Both the position numbers and the translations under genes were made by a program. A stretch of 64,000 nt of DNA. It comes from Desulfotomaculum nigrificans DSM 574. Its GTDB lineage: Bacteria; Bacillota; Desulfotomaculia; Desulfotomaculales; Desulfotomaculaceae. The stretch spans positions 176,366 to 240,365 of the forward strand of contig NZ_KI912183.1 of the NCBI RefSeq assembly GCF_000189755.2. Reading direction: 5' to 3'. The notes below the pieces were generated by a model. That model was not told the origin of the DNA. It made no database searches and was given only the letters and a program-made list of their open reading frames with translations. This document shows positions 26,151-34,228 of the stretch, one piece after another (position 1 is the first letter of the stretch; each line of letters begins with the position of its first letter).

Positions 26151-26906
26151 ATGTCTATTGAAGAGTTATGGGACACTTATATTACCAGCCGTGATGAAAG
26201 GGCCAGACAACAATTGATACTACATTACTTACCCCTGGTAAAACACCTGGCCGGTCGGTTGGCGGTGAAACTGCCATCATTTATCCAGCGGGAGGACCTG
26301 GAGGGTTATGGCGTCATCGGATTAATGGAAGCCCTGGATAAGTTTGATCATACCATGGGTAATAGTTTTGATGCCTATGCCTATCACCGTATCCGCGGGG
26401 CCATACTGGACCAGGTGCGGCGGCAGAATTGGCTGCCACGGACAGCCTGGCAAAAACTGCAGCATCTCAAGCAGACCCGGGAGCGCCTGGAACGGGAATT
26501 GGGCGGCGCTGTACCGGATGAAATATTAGCCAGGGAAATGGGTATTAGTGTTGATGAGTTAAATCACCTGGCTTCCAGTGCCGGTAAAATGTATCTAATG
26601 TCTTTGGATGAAGAAGTGCCGGGCAGTGATGGCAGCGTGGTGCGTAAACTGGATCTGGTGGAGGATACCGGCAGCCCGGATCCTTTGAGTATAGTGGAAG
26701 AGAAAGAAAATAGAAAACTCTTGGCCCGGGCCATAGAAAAGTTGGGCCAGAGAGATCAGTTAATCCTGTCTTTGTATTACACTGAGGGCCTGACCCTGAA
26801 GGAAATAGGGCAGGTTTTGGAGGTATCCGAATCCAGGGTATGTCAACTGCACGGTCAAGTGATGCGGAAGCTAAGAAAAACTTTGCAGGAAATGCTAAAT
26901 AGTTAG
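26151..26906 (+). CDS. sigD: flagellar RNA polymerase sigma factor SigD/FliA
   Basis: This 251-residue sigma-28 type factor directs late flagellar and chemotaxis promoters. Region 2 reads HLAGRLAVKLPSFIQREDLEGYGVIGLMEALDKFD and FDAYAYHRIRGAILDQVRRQNWLPR, region 3 covers ELGGAVPDEILAREMGISVDEL, and region 4 has LGQRDQLILSLYYTEGLTLKEIGQVLEVSESRVCQLHGQVMRKLR, a helix-turn-helix. The ATG follows GGAAGTGAAAAG. As in Bacillus it lies in the fla/che operon itself; the anti-sigma gene flgM is not in this window. Confidence 0.95.
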   Translation: MSIEELWDTYITSRDERARQQLILHYLPLVKHLAGRLAVKLPSFIQREDLEGYGVIGLMEALDKFDHTMGNSFDAYAYHRIRGAILDQVRRQNWLPRTAWQKLQHLKQTRERLERELGGAVPDEILAREMGISVDELNHLASSAGKMYLMSLDEEVPGSDGSVVRKLDLVEDTGSPDPLSIVEEKENRKLLARAIEKLGQRDQLILSLYYTEGLTLKEIGQVLEVSESRVCQLHGQVMRKLRKTLQEMLNS

Positions 26907-26920
26907 CTGGAGGTAACGAT

Positions 26921-27694
26921 ATGCTGCGGGGACTCTATATTGCCATGAACAGCATGGATGTTCAGCAGGCTAAATTAAATAACATAGCCAACAATTTGGC
27001 TAACCTGGCCACTCCGGGGTACAAAAAAACTAACGTGGTGGTGGATAAATTTGCCGCAACCCTGCAACTGGCTGTGGAGGCCAATGGTCCTAAAGGTAAA
27101 AGAGAACCAATCGGTGCAGGTAACCTGGGTAACATGGTGGCCCGGGTGTCAACAGACTTTTCCCCCGGTGCTTTAACCGAGACCGGTAGCCCCACCGATT
27201 TGGCCCTGGATGGTAATGGTTTCTTTGCTGTAGAAGGACCAAACGGTGAACAGCTTTATACCCGGGACGGTTCTTTTCACCTGGATGCGGAGGGAAACCT
27301 GCTGACCAGTGACGGTTATAAAGTGCTGGGTGAGGGTGGACCCATTACTATTGGGGATGCCAAGCATGTAACGGTTAAAGAAAACGGCACCATTGTGGTG
27401 GGTCAGGGGGAAGAAATGACTGAAGTTGATAAACTTCAGTTGGTGGAGTTTGCTGACCCTTCCCGGTTACAGAAGGCAGAAGGTAATTACTTTGCTGACC
27501 CGCAGGGAACCGGGCAACCGGCAGCAACCACCAGGGTATCCCAGGGGTGGTTGGAAAAGGCCAATGTTGATCCGGTACAAGAAATGATTAACATTATTCC
27601 GGCCACCCGGATTTACGAGTCCAGCCAGCGGTTAGTACAGATTAGTGATGAACTTTTGGATAAATCAATCAACCAGGTTGGTCGCGTTAAGTAA
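26921..27694 (+). CDS. flgF: flagellar rod protein FlgF (FlhO-type)
   Basis: A distal or proximal rod subunit of the FlgF/FlgG group. The 257-residue protein has GLYIAMNSMDVQQAKLNNIANNLANLATPGYKKTNV at the N-terminus, LALDGNGFFAVEGPNGEQLYTRDGSF in the middle and GWLEKANVDPVQEMINIIPATRIYESSQRLVQISDELLD at the C-terminus. Compared with the next gene its N-terminal ANNLANLATPGYKK is more divergent, typical of FlgF. Start ATG 26921 follows GCTGGAGG. The two rod genes are adjacent in one transcript. Confidence 0.87.
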   Translation: MLRGLYIAMNSMDVQQAKLNNIANNLANLATPGYKKTNVVVDKFAATLQLAVEANGPKGKREPIGAGNLGNMVARVSTDFSPGALTETGSPTDLALDGNGFFAVEGPNGEQLYTRDGSFHLDAEGNLLTSDGYKVLGEGGPITIGDAKHVTVKENGTIVVGQGEEMTEVDKLQLVEFADPSRLQKAEGNYFADPQGTGQPAATTRVSQGWLEKANVDPVQEMINIIPATRIYESSQRLVQISDELLDKSINQVGRVK

Positions 27695-27738
27695 AAGATA
27701 ATCCTTTAATAATAAAATTTTAATAAGTGGGTGATTTA

Positions 27739-28521
27739 ATGATTATTAAAACCCTGGCCACCGGGGCTTCCGGCATGCGGGCTTTCCAGATGAAGTTGGA
27801 TACCATTGGCAACAACATTGCTAATATTAATACCACCGCCTATAAACGGAGCCGCATCGAATTTGCTGAAATGATGCGGCAGGCCATGGGGGATCAAGGT
27901 ATTCCCGCTGCCAGTGACCCCAGGCCGGCAGGGGGCAGCGGTGTAAAGATGGTGTCCGTTGCCAGGTTGGTGGAGCAAGGAGATTTGCTGCAAACCGGCC
28001 GGGATTTGGATCTGGCCATAGAAGGCGAAGGTTATTTTAAAGTTATATCACCCGAGGACGACAGGGAATATTATACCAGGGACGGTTGTTTTTACCTTAA
28101 CAATGAAGGTGTTGTAGTTAATGCCAACGGTTATAAACTGGAACCGGAAATTAACCTCAAGGACGGTAATTATGTGGCCATCCGGATAGATGAGAAGGGG
28201 AAGGTGCAGGGAAAGACTGCTGAAGGAGACTTTCAGGATATTGACGAGATTACGTTGTATACCTTTCCGGCTCCGGCCAATTTGCTAGATGAAGGCAACA
28301 ACCTTTATTCACCCACCACGGCCAGTGGCGAAGCCACCGAAGGAACGCCCGGCGAAGATGGGGTAGGTCTCATCAGGCAAGGATATTTGGAACGTTCCAA
28401 TGTAGATCTGGCCCAGGAAATGCTTGGTATGATAGAAGCCCAGCGGGCTTATGCAGCCAATGCCCGCACCATCCAAACAGCCGATGAAATGTGGGATAGG
28501 GCCAATAACTTACGCAAGTAG
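27739..28521 (+). CDS. flgG: flagellar distal rod protein FlgG
   Basis: FlgG builds the distal rod. The 260-residue protein has LATGASGMRAFQMKLDTIGNNIANINTTAYKRSRIEFAEMM at the N-terminus, LDLAIEGEGYFKV centrally, and the C-terminal QGYLERSNVDLAQEMLGMIEAQRAYAANARTIQTADEMWDRANNL, close to the FlgG consensus. The ATG at 27739 follows GTGGGTGATTTA; a GTG at 27727 lies within that site. This is the third protein of the rod/hook axial family in the operon after flgE and flgF. Confidence 0.92.
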   Translation: MIIKTLATGASGMRAFQMKLDTIGNNIANINTTAYKRSRIEFAEMMRQAMGDQGIPAASDPRPAGGSGVKMVSVARLVEQGDLLQTGRDLDLAIEGEGYFKVISPEDDREYYTRDGCFYLNNEGVVVNANGYKLEPEINLKDGNYVAIRIDEKGKVQGKTAEGDFQDIDEITLYTFPAPANLLDEGNNLYSPTTASGEATEGTPGEDGVGLIRQGYLERSNVDLAQEMLGMIEAQRAYAANARTIQTADEMWDRANNLRK

Positions 28522-28568
28522 TAAAAATAAAAGCAGTAAACATAGAATAGAGCTAAAGGGGGGCAGAC

Positions 28569-29069
28569 ATGGAGCTGGCAAAGGCAAGTGAGGAAATTCA
28601 GGTAGGTATAGCCGACTACAAGGTCACCATATCCCCCCAGCGTTTGATAACCCTTGGTTTGGGTTCCTGTGTTGGGGTGGCGCTGTATGACCCGGTGGTA
28701 AAGGTGGGGGGGCTGCTGCACATTATGCTTCCTGATAGTACCCAGTTCAGTAATGTAACAAAACCGGCCAAATTTGCAGATACCGGTATTCCTCTGATGA
28801 TTGATGAGATGCAGCGTCGGGGCGGTAAATTGAGCCGCCTGACGGCTAAACTGGCCGGTGGAGCCCAAATGTTTTCCGGCCTGGATAAAAAATTTGTTTT
28901 AAATATTGGAGAACGAAATTCAGAGATGGTAAAGCAAATTTTAAATAAGCTGGGCATCCGTATTTTAGCTGAGGAACTGGGTGGCAACCGCGGCAGAACC
29001 ATGATTTTTGATACTGCTACGGGGCAGGTAACTATACGCACCATTGGCGCGCCCCTAAAGGTGATGTAG
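28569..29069 (+). CDS. cheD: chemoreceptor glutamine deamidase CheD
   Basis: CheD deamidates glutamines in methyl-accepting receptors and, in Gram-positive bacteria, binds and stimulates CheC. The 166-residue protein has the catalytic cysteine in TLGLGSCVGVALYD, the histidine in GGLLHIMLPDS, and the KPAKFADTGIPLMIDEM segment that carries the third active residue. The start ATG follows AAAGGGGGGCAGAC. cheR follows at once and cheC is next but one, which fits a CheC-CheD pair. Confidence 0.95.
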   Translation: MELAKASEEIQVGIADYKVTISPQRLITLGLGSCVGVALYDPVVKVGGLLHIMLPDSTQFSNVTKPAKFADTGIPLMIDEMQRRGGKLSRLTAKLAGGAQMFSGLDKKFVLNIGERNSEMVKQILNKLGIRILAEELGGNRGRTMIFDTATGQVTIRTIGAPLKVM

Positions 29070-29070
29070 C

Positions 29071-29841
29071 ATGACAGACTTTCTGAGATTTAAAGATCGG
29101 GTACATCAAACCTTTGGGCTGGATCTGAACAGCTATAAAGAAAATCAGTTAAAAAGGCGTTTGGATAATTTTTTAACCCGCCATAACTTTACTGATTACC
29201 AGGCTTTCTTTAACTATTTAACTGCTAACCGAAATGCCTGGCATGAGTTTCTGGATTATTTAACCATTAATGTTTCAGAATTTTTTCGGGACATCAAAAT
29301 GTGGCAAACCCTGGAAAGCAAAGTATTACCGGTACTATTGCAAAAAAAGAATAGTCTAAAGATTTGGAGTGCGGCCTGTTCCAACGGGTGTGAACCGTAC
29401 ACCATTGCCATTATACTGGAAGAACTGGCTCCGGGTAAAAGACACCAAATAGATGCCACTGATTTGGATAACACCATCCTGCAGGCTGCCGCTATGGGCA
29501 CTTACGGTCCGGATGCCGTGCGTAATGTACCGCAGGATCGTTTAAAGAAGTACTTTACTTTGGAAAAGGATAAATACCACATCGTCGGTTCCATTAAAGC
29601 AAAAGTTAATTTTAGGCAACATAACCTGTTGTCTGATAATTATCCCAGGGGTTATGATTTAATTGCCTGTAGAAATGTGACCATTTACTTTACCAGGGAA
29701 GCCCAGGATAAAGTCAATGCCAGGTTTGCCCAATCCCTTAATTCAGGAGGATATTTATTTATTGGTGGCAGTGAAACAATTTTTAATTATGCGGAATTGG
29801 GGTTTGATAAAGTGGCTCCTTGCTTTTATCGTAAAAAATAA
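29071..29841 (+). CDS. cheR: chemotaxis protein methyltransferase CheR
   Basis: CheR uses SAM to methylate glutamates on chemoreceptors. The 256-residue protein has the N-terminal helical domain ending LTINVSEFFRD and the methyltransferase domain with IWSAACSNGCEPYTIAI, DATDLDNTIL and DLIACRNVTIYFTREAQ. The usual GEEPY in motif I reads GCEPY here, a change that may be tolerated. The ATG starts one base after the cheD stop. It has no C-terminal TPR extension. Confidence 0.94.
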   Translation: MTDFLRFKDRVHQTFGLDLNSYKENQLKRRLDNFLTRHNFTDYQAFFNYLTANRNAWHEFLDYLTINVSEFFRDIKMWQTLESKVLPVLLQKKNSLKIWSAACSNGCEPYTIAIILEELAPGKRHQIDATDLDNTILQAAAMGTYGPDAVRNVPQDRLKKYFTLEKDKYHIVGSIKAKVNFRQHNLLSDNYPRGYDLIACRNVTIYFTREAQDKVNARFAQSLNSGGYLFIGGSETIFNYAELGFDKVAPCFYRKK

Positions 29842-29870
29842 CTAGCCAGTGGCTGAAAGGATGGGATGTA

Positions 29871-30488
29871 ATGACTGCAAACCGGGGAATCACTGATACT
29901 CATCTTGATGTGTTAAAAGAAATAGGGAATATAGGTATTGGTAATGCAGCAACCGCCCTGGCTACCATGATCAATAAGCGTATTGATATGGCCGTACCCC
30001 AAAGTAAATTTCTTTCTTTAGATGAAGTAATGTCCCTGGTGGGTGGTTTGGAGGAGGTTGTGGCCTGCGTAAATTTACGGCTGGAAGGAGATGTACCGGG
30101 CCAGATTTTGTTTTTATTTAACTTGGAAAGTACCCTAAAATTGATTGATATGTTAATGGGCCTGGAAAATGGCACAACCACTGAGCTTGATGAAATGGGT
30201 GAGTCCGTGGTCAAGGAAATCGGCAATGTATTAACCGGTTCCTTTGTCAGTGCCATTGGCACCATGACTGGCCTTAATTTAATTCCCACTGTCCCTATGT
30301 TTGCTACGGATATGCTGGGGGCTGTCCTGAGTGCTTCGTTGGTGGCGGGTGGCTATGTCCAGGAAAACATTTTAATGATTGAAACCTTGTTTTTTGAAAA
30401 CAATGAGGAAATAAAAGGACACTTTTTCTTAATTACCGAAGAAGAATCATTAGCAACCTTATTTAACTCTTTAGGTCTTACAATTTAA
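29871..30488 (+). CDS. cheC: CheY-P phosphatase CheC
   Basis: CheC dephosphorylates CheY-P and is stimulated by CheD. The 205-residue protein has two copies of the D/S-x3-E-x2-N-x22-P active-site motif: DVLKEIGN followed 22 residues later by P (helix 1), and SVVKEIGN with P at the same distance (second half). Both are intact, so two active sites are expected. The ATG lies after GGCTGAAAGGATGG. CheY is encoded directly downstream, and FliY later in the operon has the same phosphatase fold. Confidence 0.95.
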   Translation: MTANRGITDTHLDVLKEIGNIGIGNAATALATMINKRIDMAVPQSKFLSLDEVMSLVGGLEEVVACVNLRLEGDVPGQILFLFNLESTLKLIDMLMGLENGTTTELDEMGESVVKEIGNVLTGSFVSAIGTMTGLNLIPTVPMFATDMLGAVLSASLVAGGYVQENILMIETLFFENNEEIKGHFFLITEEESLATLFNSLGLTI

Positions 30489-30506
30489 TTTTAGGGGGAT
30501 TAACAG

Positions 30507-30875
30507 ATGGGTAAGCGAGTTCTTATTGTAGATGATGCCGCTTTTATGCGAATGATGATTAAAAACATATTAACAAAAAATGGCTATGAGGTGGCCGGAG
30601 AAGCTGAAAACGGGGCTGTGGCAGTACAACTATATAAAGAGCTGAAACCCGATTTGGTTACTATGGATATTACCATGCCTGAGATGGACGGCATTCAAGG
30701 GGTTAAGGCTATTCGAGCCGTTGATCCCAATGCCAATATTATTATGTGCAGTGCCATGGGTCAACAGACCATGGTTATGGAAGCAATCCAAGCCGGGGCC
30801 AAGGACTTTATTGTTAAGCCGTTCCAGCAAGATCGTATTTTACAGGCCATTGAGCGGGTACTGGCCAGGGGTTAA
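30507..30875 (+). CDS. cheY: chemotaxis response regulator CheY
   Basis: CheY is the diffusible single-domain response regulator that binds the switch when phosphorylated. The 122-residue protein carries the acidic pair in LIVDDAAFMRMM, the phospho-acceptor aspartate in LVTMDITMPEMDGI, the threonine/serine switch residue in IIMCSAMGQQ (S in this case) and the lysine in DFIVKPF. The ATG is after AGGGGGAT. It lies between the phosphatase gene cheC and the switch gene fliM. The kinase gene cheA is not in this window. Confidence 0.95.
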   Translation: MGKRVLIVDDAAFMRMMIKNILTKNGYEVAGEAENGAVAVQLYKELKPDLVTMDITMPEMDGIQGVKAIRAVDPNANIIMCSAMGQQTMVMEAIQAGAKDFIVKPFQQDRILQAIERVLARG

Positions 30876-30912
30876 GTAATCCAATGCCCGGGAAAGAAAG
30901 GAGGGGGAATAG

Positions 30913-31905
30913 TTGTCCAAGGAAGTTCTCAGCCAGGGGGAAATTGATTCACTGTTAGAGGCCTTGATGTCAGGTACGGTCTCCGATGAACCGGTAGAGA
31001 TCAAGGATCAGAAAAAGCTAAAAGTTTACGATTTCCGCCGACCCAATAAATTTACCAAGGAACAGCTGCGTACCCTCCAGGTTTTACATGAGGGTTATGC
31101 CCGGTTGTTGTCAAACTTTCTATCCGGATATTTGCGAACTACCATCACCATTGAAGTGGCCTCCATCGGCCAGTTTACATACGAAGAGTTTATTAATTCC
31201 GTTCCCACTCCGACGGTGATGACTATCTTTAGCCTGTCACCCCTGAAGGGGACAGCATTGATGGAAACAAATCTGCAGTTTTTATTTCCCTTAATTGATC
31301 TGCAGTTTGGTGGTTCCGGAGACATGCCCATGAAGGTTCGGGAGTTAACGGACATTGAGCTTTCGGTGGCTAATCGGATTATTAAGCGGTTGTTGGATCA
31401 CTTGACTGTTACCTGGAAAGATATTGCCACGATAACCCCTAAAATTGAATCCATCGATGCCAACCCGCACCTGCACCAGTTAATGTCGCCCAATGATATT
31501 GTGGCGGTGCTTACCTTTTCCACCGCGGTGGGCAATGAGGTAAAAGGTTTAATTAATATGTGTCTGCCCTATAACTTTTTAGACCCGGTATTGGCCAAGT
31601 TTTCAGCGGCCAACCAATTTACCCGGGATAACGAGCAGAAGGAGCAGGATCTGGAGGCATTGGAGTTCTGGTTGGGTGAATCAGATGTGGAAATCAGTGT
31701 GGTGGTTGGTGAAACTGACATAAGTGTCAAGGATTTTCTGCAGTTGCAGGTTGGTGATGTTTTACCCCTGGCCAGAGGATTTAATCAAGATTTGGATATG
31801 TATGTTGATAACGAACTAAAGTATAAAGTGCAAGTGGGAACGGTGGGCCAGAGCCTGGCAGTTCAGGTGACCTCACTGGCCGAGGAGGCGTGGGAAATTG
31901 TCTAA
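30913..31905 (+). CDS. fliM: flagellar motor switch protein FliM
   Basis: FliM is the C-ring subunit that receives CheY-P. The N-terminal peptide LSQGEIDSLLEALMSG is the CheY-binding motif; the middle domain contains DFRRPNKFTKEQLRTLQVLHEGYARLLSNFLSGYLR; the C-terminal FliN-like domain has LQVGDVLPLARGFNQDLDMYVDNELKYKVQVGTVG. It starts at TTG 30913 behind AAAGGAGGGGG, giving 330 residues. The stop overlaps the TTG start of fliY by a few bases, so the two switch proteins are coupled. Confidence 0.95.
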   Translation: MSKEVLSQGEIDSLLEALMSGTVSDEPVEIKDQKKLKVYDFRRPNKFTKEQLRTLQVLHEGYARLLSNFLSGYLRTTITIEVASIGQFTYEEFINSVPTPTVMTIFSLSPLKGTALMETNLQFLFPLIDLQFGGSGDMPMKVRELTDIELSVANRIIKRLLDHLTVTWKDIATITPKIESIDANPHLHQLMSPNDIVAVLTFSTAVGNEVKGLINMCLPYNFLDPVLAKFSAANQFTRDNEQKEQDLEALEFWLGESDVEISVVVGETDISVKDFLQLQVGDVLPLARGFNQDLDMYVDNELKYKVQVGTVGQSLAVQVTSLAEEAWEIV

Positions 31906-33070
31906 TCTTTTAAGTCAAGAAGAAATTGATGCTTTAATGCGGGGTCAGCTTCTAAATAATGCTAATCAACCGGAGCAGGGGAGCAATCAGGCCACCTTAC
32001 CACCGGACAGTGGGGAAATGTCCACCTTATTGACAGATGAGGAGAAGGATGCCCTGGGTGAAATTGGTAATATTTCCATGGGATCCGCCTCCACCACCCT
32101 TTCGGAATTGTTAAATCAAAAGGTTAGCATTACCAGCCCCCGGGTAAGGGTCATGACCAAAACGGAGCTGTTTGATTCCTTTGAAGTGCCTTATCTGGTC
32201 ATTAAGGTTGATTTTAGTGAAGGTTTAAACGGTTACAATTTGTTAATTATTCGGCTGTCTGATGCTGCCGTCATGGCCAGCTTAATGATGGGGGGAGACG
32301 GTACCACCATGTCTGAAGAAATTTCTGAATTGGAAATCAGCGCTGCAGCAGAGGCCATGAATATGATGATTGGTACTGCGGCCACGTCCCTGTCGCAGAT
32401 GTTTCATCGCCCAATTAATATTTCACCGCCGCAAACCAATTTATTAAAAACAAAATCAGATCCCCTGGTCCATCCGCCGGAACAAATTGAAGAAACCATT
32501 GTGGTGGTCTCCTTTTCCTTAAAAATTGGGGATCTGGTAGATACCGATATCATGCAAATTATGGGAGTAGAGACGGCAAAAGAAGAAGCCAACCTGCTCC
32601 TTATGGATATAATGGGTTTAGCCCAGGATGAAACACCGGCACCGGAAACAGCACCTGCCGGTGCAGCAAATGCTAACCCGGTCAGCCCACCAGTGGGAAA
32701 TATGGCAGAAACGCCTGCCCCGACAGCACCAATGCCGACGTCCCCGGGTATTGCCGGTTTTTCCGGGGAGGAGACTTTCCGACCGCAGAACCTGGGCTCC
32801 CTGGAGCAGAGAAACCTGGAATTAATTTTGGATATTCCCTTGAAAGTAAGTGTTGTACTGGGCCGCACTAAACGTCCCATCAAAGATGTACTGAGGATTG
32901 CTCCAGGTTCTGTAGTGGAGTTGGACTCCCTGGCTGATGAGCCGGTGGAGATTTTAGTTAATGGTACCCTGGTAGCCACCGGTGAAGTGGTGGTGGTCAA
33001 TGAAAACTTCGGGGTGCGGATTACCAATATTATTAGTCCCATGGAAAGAATTAAGCGGCTGGGCAGATGA
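31898..33070 (+). CDS. fliY: flagellar motor switch phosphatase FliY
   Basis: FliY combines a CheY-P phosphatase and a FliN domain in the C-ring of Firmicutes. The 390-residue protein has an N-terminal CheY-binding peptide (LLSQEEIDALMRG), a CheC-like domain with two intact motifs (DALGEIGN and SAAAEAMN, each with P 23 residues after the N), a Pro/Ala-rich linker (residues about 245-285) and a C-terminal FliN domain (LNLEL-type LELILDIPLKVSVVLGRTKRPIKDVLR). It starts at TTG 31898 inside the end of fliM. It is the last gene of the operon. Confidence 0.95.
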   Translation: MSNLLSQEEIDALMRGQLLNNANQPEQGSNQATLPPDSGEMSTLLTDEEKDALGEIGNISMGSASTTLSELLNQKVSITSPRVRVMTKTELFDSFEVPYLVIKVDFSEGLNGYNLLIIRLSDAAVMASLMMGGDGTTMSEEISELEISAAAEAMNMMIGTAATSLSQMFHRPINISPPQTNLLKTKSDPLVHPPEQIEETIVVVSFSLKIGDLVDTDIMQIMGVETAKEEANLLLMDIMGLAQDETPAPETAPAGAANANPVSPPVGNMAETPAPTAPMPTSPGIAGFSGEETFRPQNLGSLEQRNLELILDIPLKVSVVLGRTKRPIKDVLRIAPGSVVELDSLADEPVEILVNGTLVATGEVVVVNENFGVRITNIISPMERIKRLGR

Positions 33071-33110
33071 GAGGCGAGAGGTTAGAAGTTAGAGTTAGAA
33101 GTGAAAGGTT
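33071..33110. repeat. short degenerate purine-rich tandem repeat
   Basis: Directly after the fliY stop the plus strand is almost pure purine plus T, built from variants of GTTAGAAGT and GAGAGGT (GAGGCGAGAGGTTAGAAGT and so on). A similar tract appears at 61141-61180, after hisF. It leads into the terminator stem that follows. Confidence 0.6.
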
Positions 33111-33155
33111 AGAGGTGAGAGGGTAGTTTTGTTGTAAATTACCTTTCTCACCTCT
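33111..33155. terminator. bidirectional terminator between fliY and the minus-strand pair
   Basis: Perfect ten-base arms AGAGGTGAGA (33111-33120) and TCTCACCTCT (33146-33155) flank a 25-base spacer and are followed by TATTATTTT on the plus strand. It lies between two converging transcription units, 30 bases before the end of the minus-strand gene, and so can serve both. Confidence 0.6.
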
Positions 33156-33184
33156 TATTATTTTCAGACGGTGGATATGACTTT

Positions 33185-33622
33185 CTAATTATTTAGTATA
33201 AACAGATATTGATATTGGCCCTGGTCAACTGATTGCAGAGCAGACTTAATATCATCGGTAATTATAAAATCATCCTGCTGCTCGGGGTGCAAGTCCAATA
33301 AACCTTGAAAGATAACTTCTTTAAGAATCTTCAGGTCCCTTTCCTTTACTTCTGCAGCACCGGCAGCCACAGGTTTTAACAGGCTGCTGTTTTCTTTCAT
33401 GGCTACAATGAAGGCACAGTCACCTCCGGCAAAAATGGTATAAACCGGACGGGTGAGGCCGGCGGGCAGTCGGCTTAAGTTGTTCATCCTGAATGCTAAA
33501 ACATCCAGGTTATCATAATTGTTGGCCAGGATAAAATCTTCTTGCACAAAGTTCTTAGCCAGGCTGTCCACCAGGGAAAGCGGATGCATGGCCGCCTGTT
33601 TTACCAGGATTCCCTGTTTCAT
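33185..33622 (-). CDS. hypothetical protein resembling the C-terminal half of DUF1015
   Basis: I do not recognise this 145-residue protein with certainty. It has the sequence flavour of the middle and C-terminal parts of DUF1015 proteins: LAKNFVQEDFILANN, then FAGGDCAFIVAM, DLKILKEVIFQGLLDL and a last segment with ALQSVDQGQYQYLFILNN. Full DUF1015 proteins are about 400 residues, so this would be a stand-alone half. The ATG overlaps the stop of the MazG-like gene, so both are one operon. No signal peptide or membrane segment is seen. Confidence 0.55.
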   Translation of the reverse strand: MKQGILVKQAAMHPLSLVDSLAKNFVQEDFILANNYDNLDVLAFRMNNLSRLPAGLTRPVYTIFAGGDCAFIVAMKENSSLLKPVAAGAAEVKERDLKILKEVIFQGLLDLHPEQQDDFIITDDIKSALQSVDQGQYQYLFILNN

Positions 33623-33963
33623 TATATCTCCTCCCGGGTTTGTTCAGGTTTTATGCGGGTCCAGCGGTTGCTGTCCCGTTGGCGGTATTTTTCCATCATG
33701 TCACTGAAGGCCTGATCCAAATCAATATTTAGGGAGTTGGCAAAGCAACCGATAATGAAAAGAATATCGGCTAATTCCAGGGCTAAATTTCCTTCGGCTT
33801 CGCCTTCCTTTTTAGGTTTTTGGCCATAAAGGTGGTTAACCTCCCGGGCTACCTCACCCACCTCCTCAGTTAAACGGGCCAGCATCGCCAGGGGATGCCA
33901 GTAACCTTCCTCGAATTGGCTGATCCAGCCATCTACTTCACGCTGCATGTCCTTAAGACTCAC
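33622..33963 (-). CDS. MazG-like nucleotide pyrophosphohydrolase
   Basis: All-alpha NTP pyrophosphohydrolases of this type hydrolyse (d)NTPs to monophosphates. The 113-residue protein has both metal-binding motifs: LTEEVGEVAREVNH (E-E-x-x-E) and LALELADILFIIG (E-x-x-D), plus the family start SLKDMQREVDGWISQF. The frame runs upstream to 34122, but the GTG at 33963 with GGGAG seven bases before gives the usual single-domain length. The gene is divergent from the membrane-protein gene at 34229 and coupled to the DUF1015-like gene. Confidence 0.85.
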   Translation of the reverse strand: MSLKDMQREVDGWISQFEEGYWHPLAMLARLTEEVGEVAREVNHLYGQKPKKEGEAEGNLALELADILFIIGCFANSLNIDLDQAFSDMMEKYRQRDSNRWTRIKPEQTREEI

Positions 33964-34095
33964 GGTATCACTCCCAATTTGGTGAAAAATCACAGGTACA
34001 TTATACCATTGACTACCTATTATTGTTACCCCTGGCGTCTTTTTCATGTGTAATTGGTATAAAGAGGACTTTGCCACAGTATTATTTAGCATATC

Positions 34096-34222
34096 GGAAA
34101 GTGTAAACTTTCCCACATGCACAGGGGCAACTAAGGCTGCCGCCGGCTTGTGCCCCTTGTGGGTACGCCCAAGGGCTTGGCGCCAGCCAGGTTTTCCTTG
34201 AAAAGACTTTAGCCTGGGGGGA
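34096..34222 (+). promoter_or_regulatory. structured GC-rich leader upstream of the LolA/LppX-like gene
   Basis: The leader contains several nested or successive stems: GGAAAGT/ACTTTCC (34096-34113, loop 4); GGGGCA (34124-34129) with TGCCCC (34151-34156) around a GC-rich interior; CCTTG (34155-34159) with CAAGG around GGGTACGCC; and CCAGG (34187-34191) with CCTGG (34213-34217). The last one touches the GGGGGGAT ribosome site of the next gene. I match it to no riboswitch class that I know. It may control translation. Confidence 0.45.
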
Positions 34223-34228
34223 TTTTTT

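Noticed and set aside
32404-33042. 212-codon minus-strand frame
   Set aside because: Antisense to fliY, including its Pro/Ala linker; no start context.
33964-34122. N-terminal extension of the MazG-like frame
   Set aside because: The strong ribosome site before GTG 33963 and the normal family length favour the shorter protein; the extension lies in the divergent regulatory region.
34096-34228. c-di-GMP, ydaO or cobalamin riboswitch
   Set aside because: The conserved core sequences of these classes are not present.
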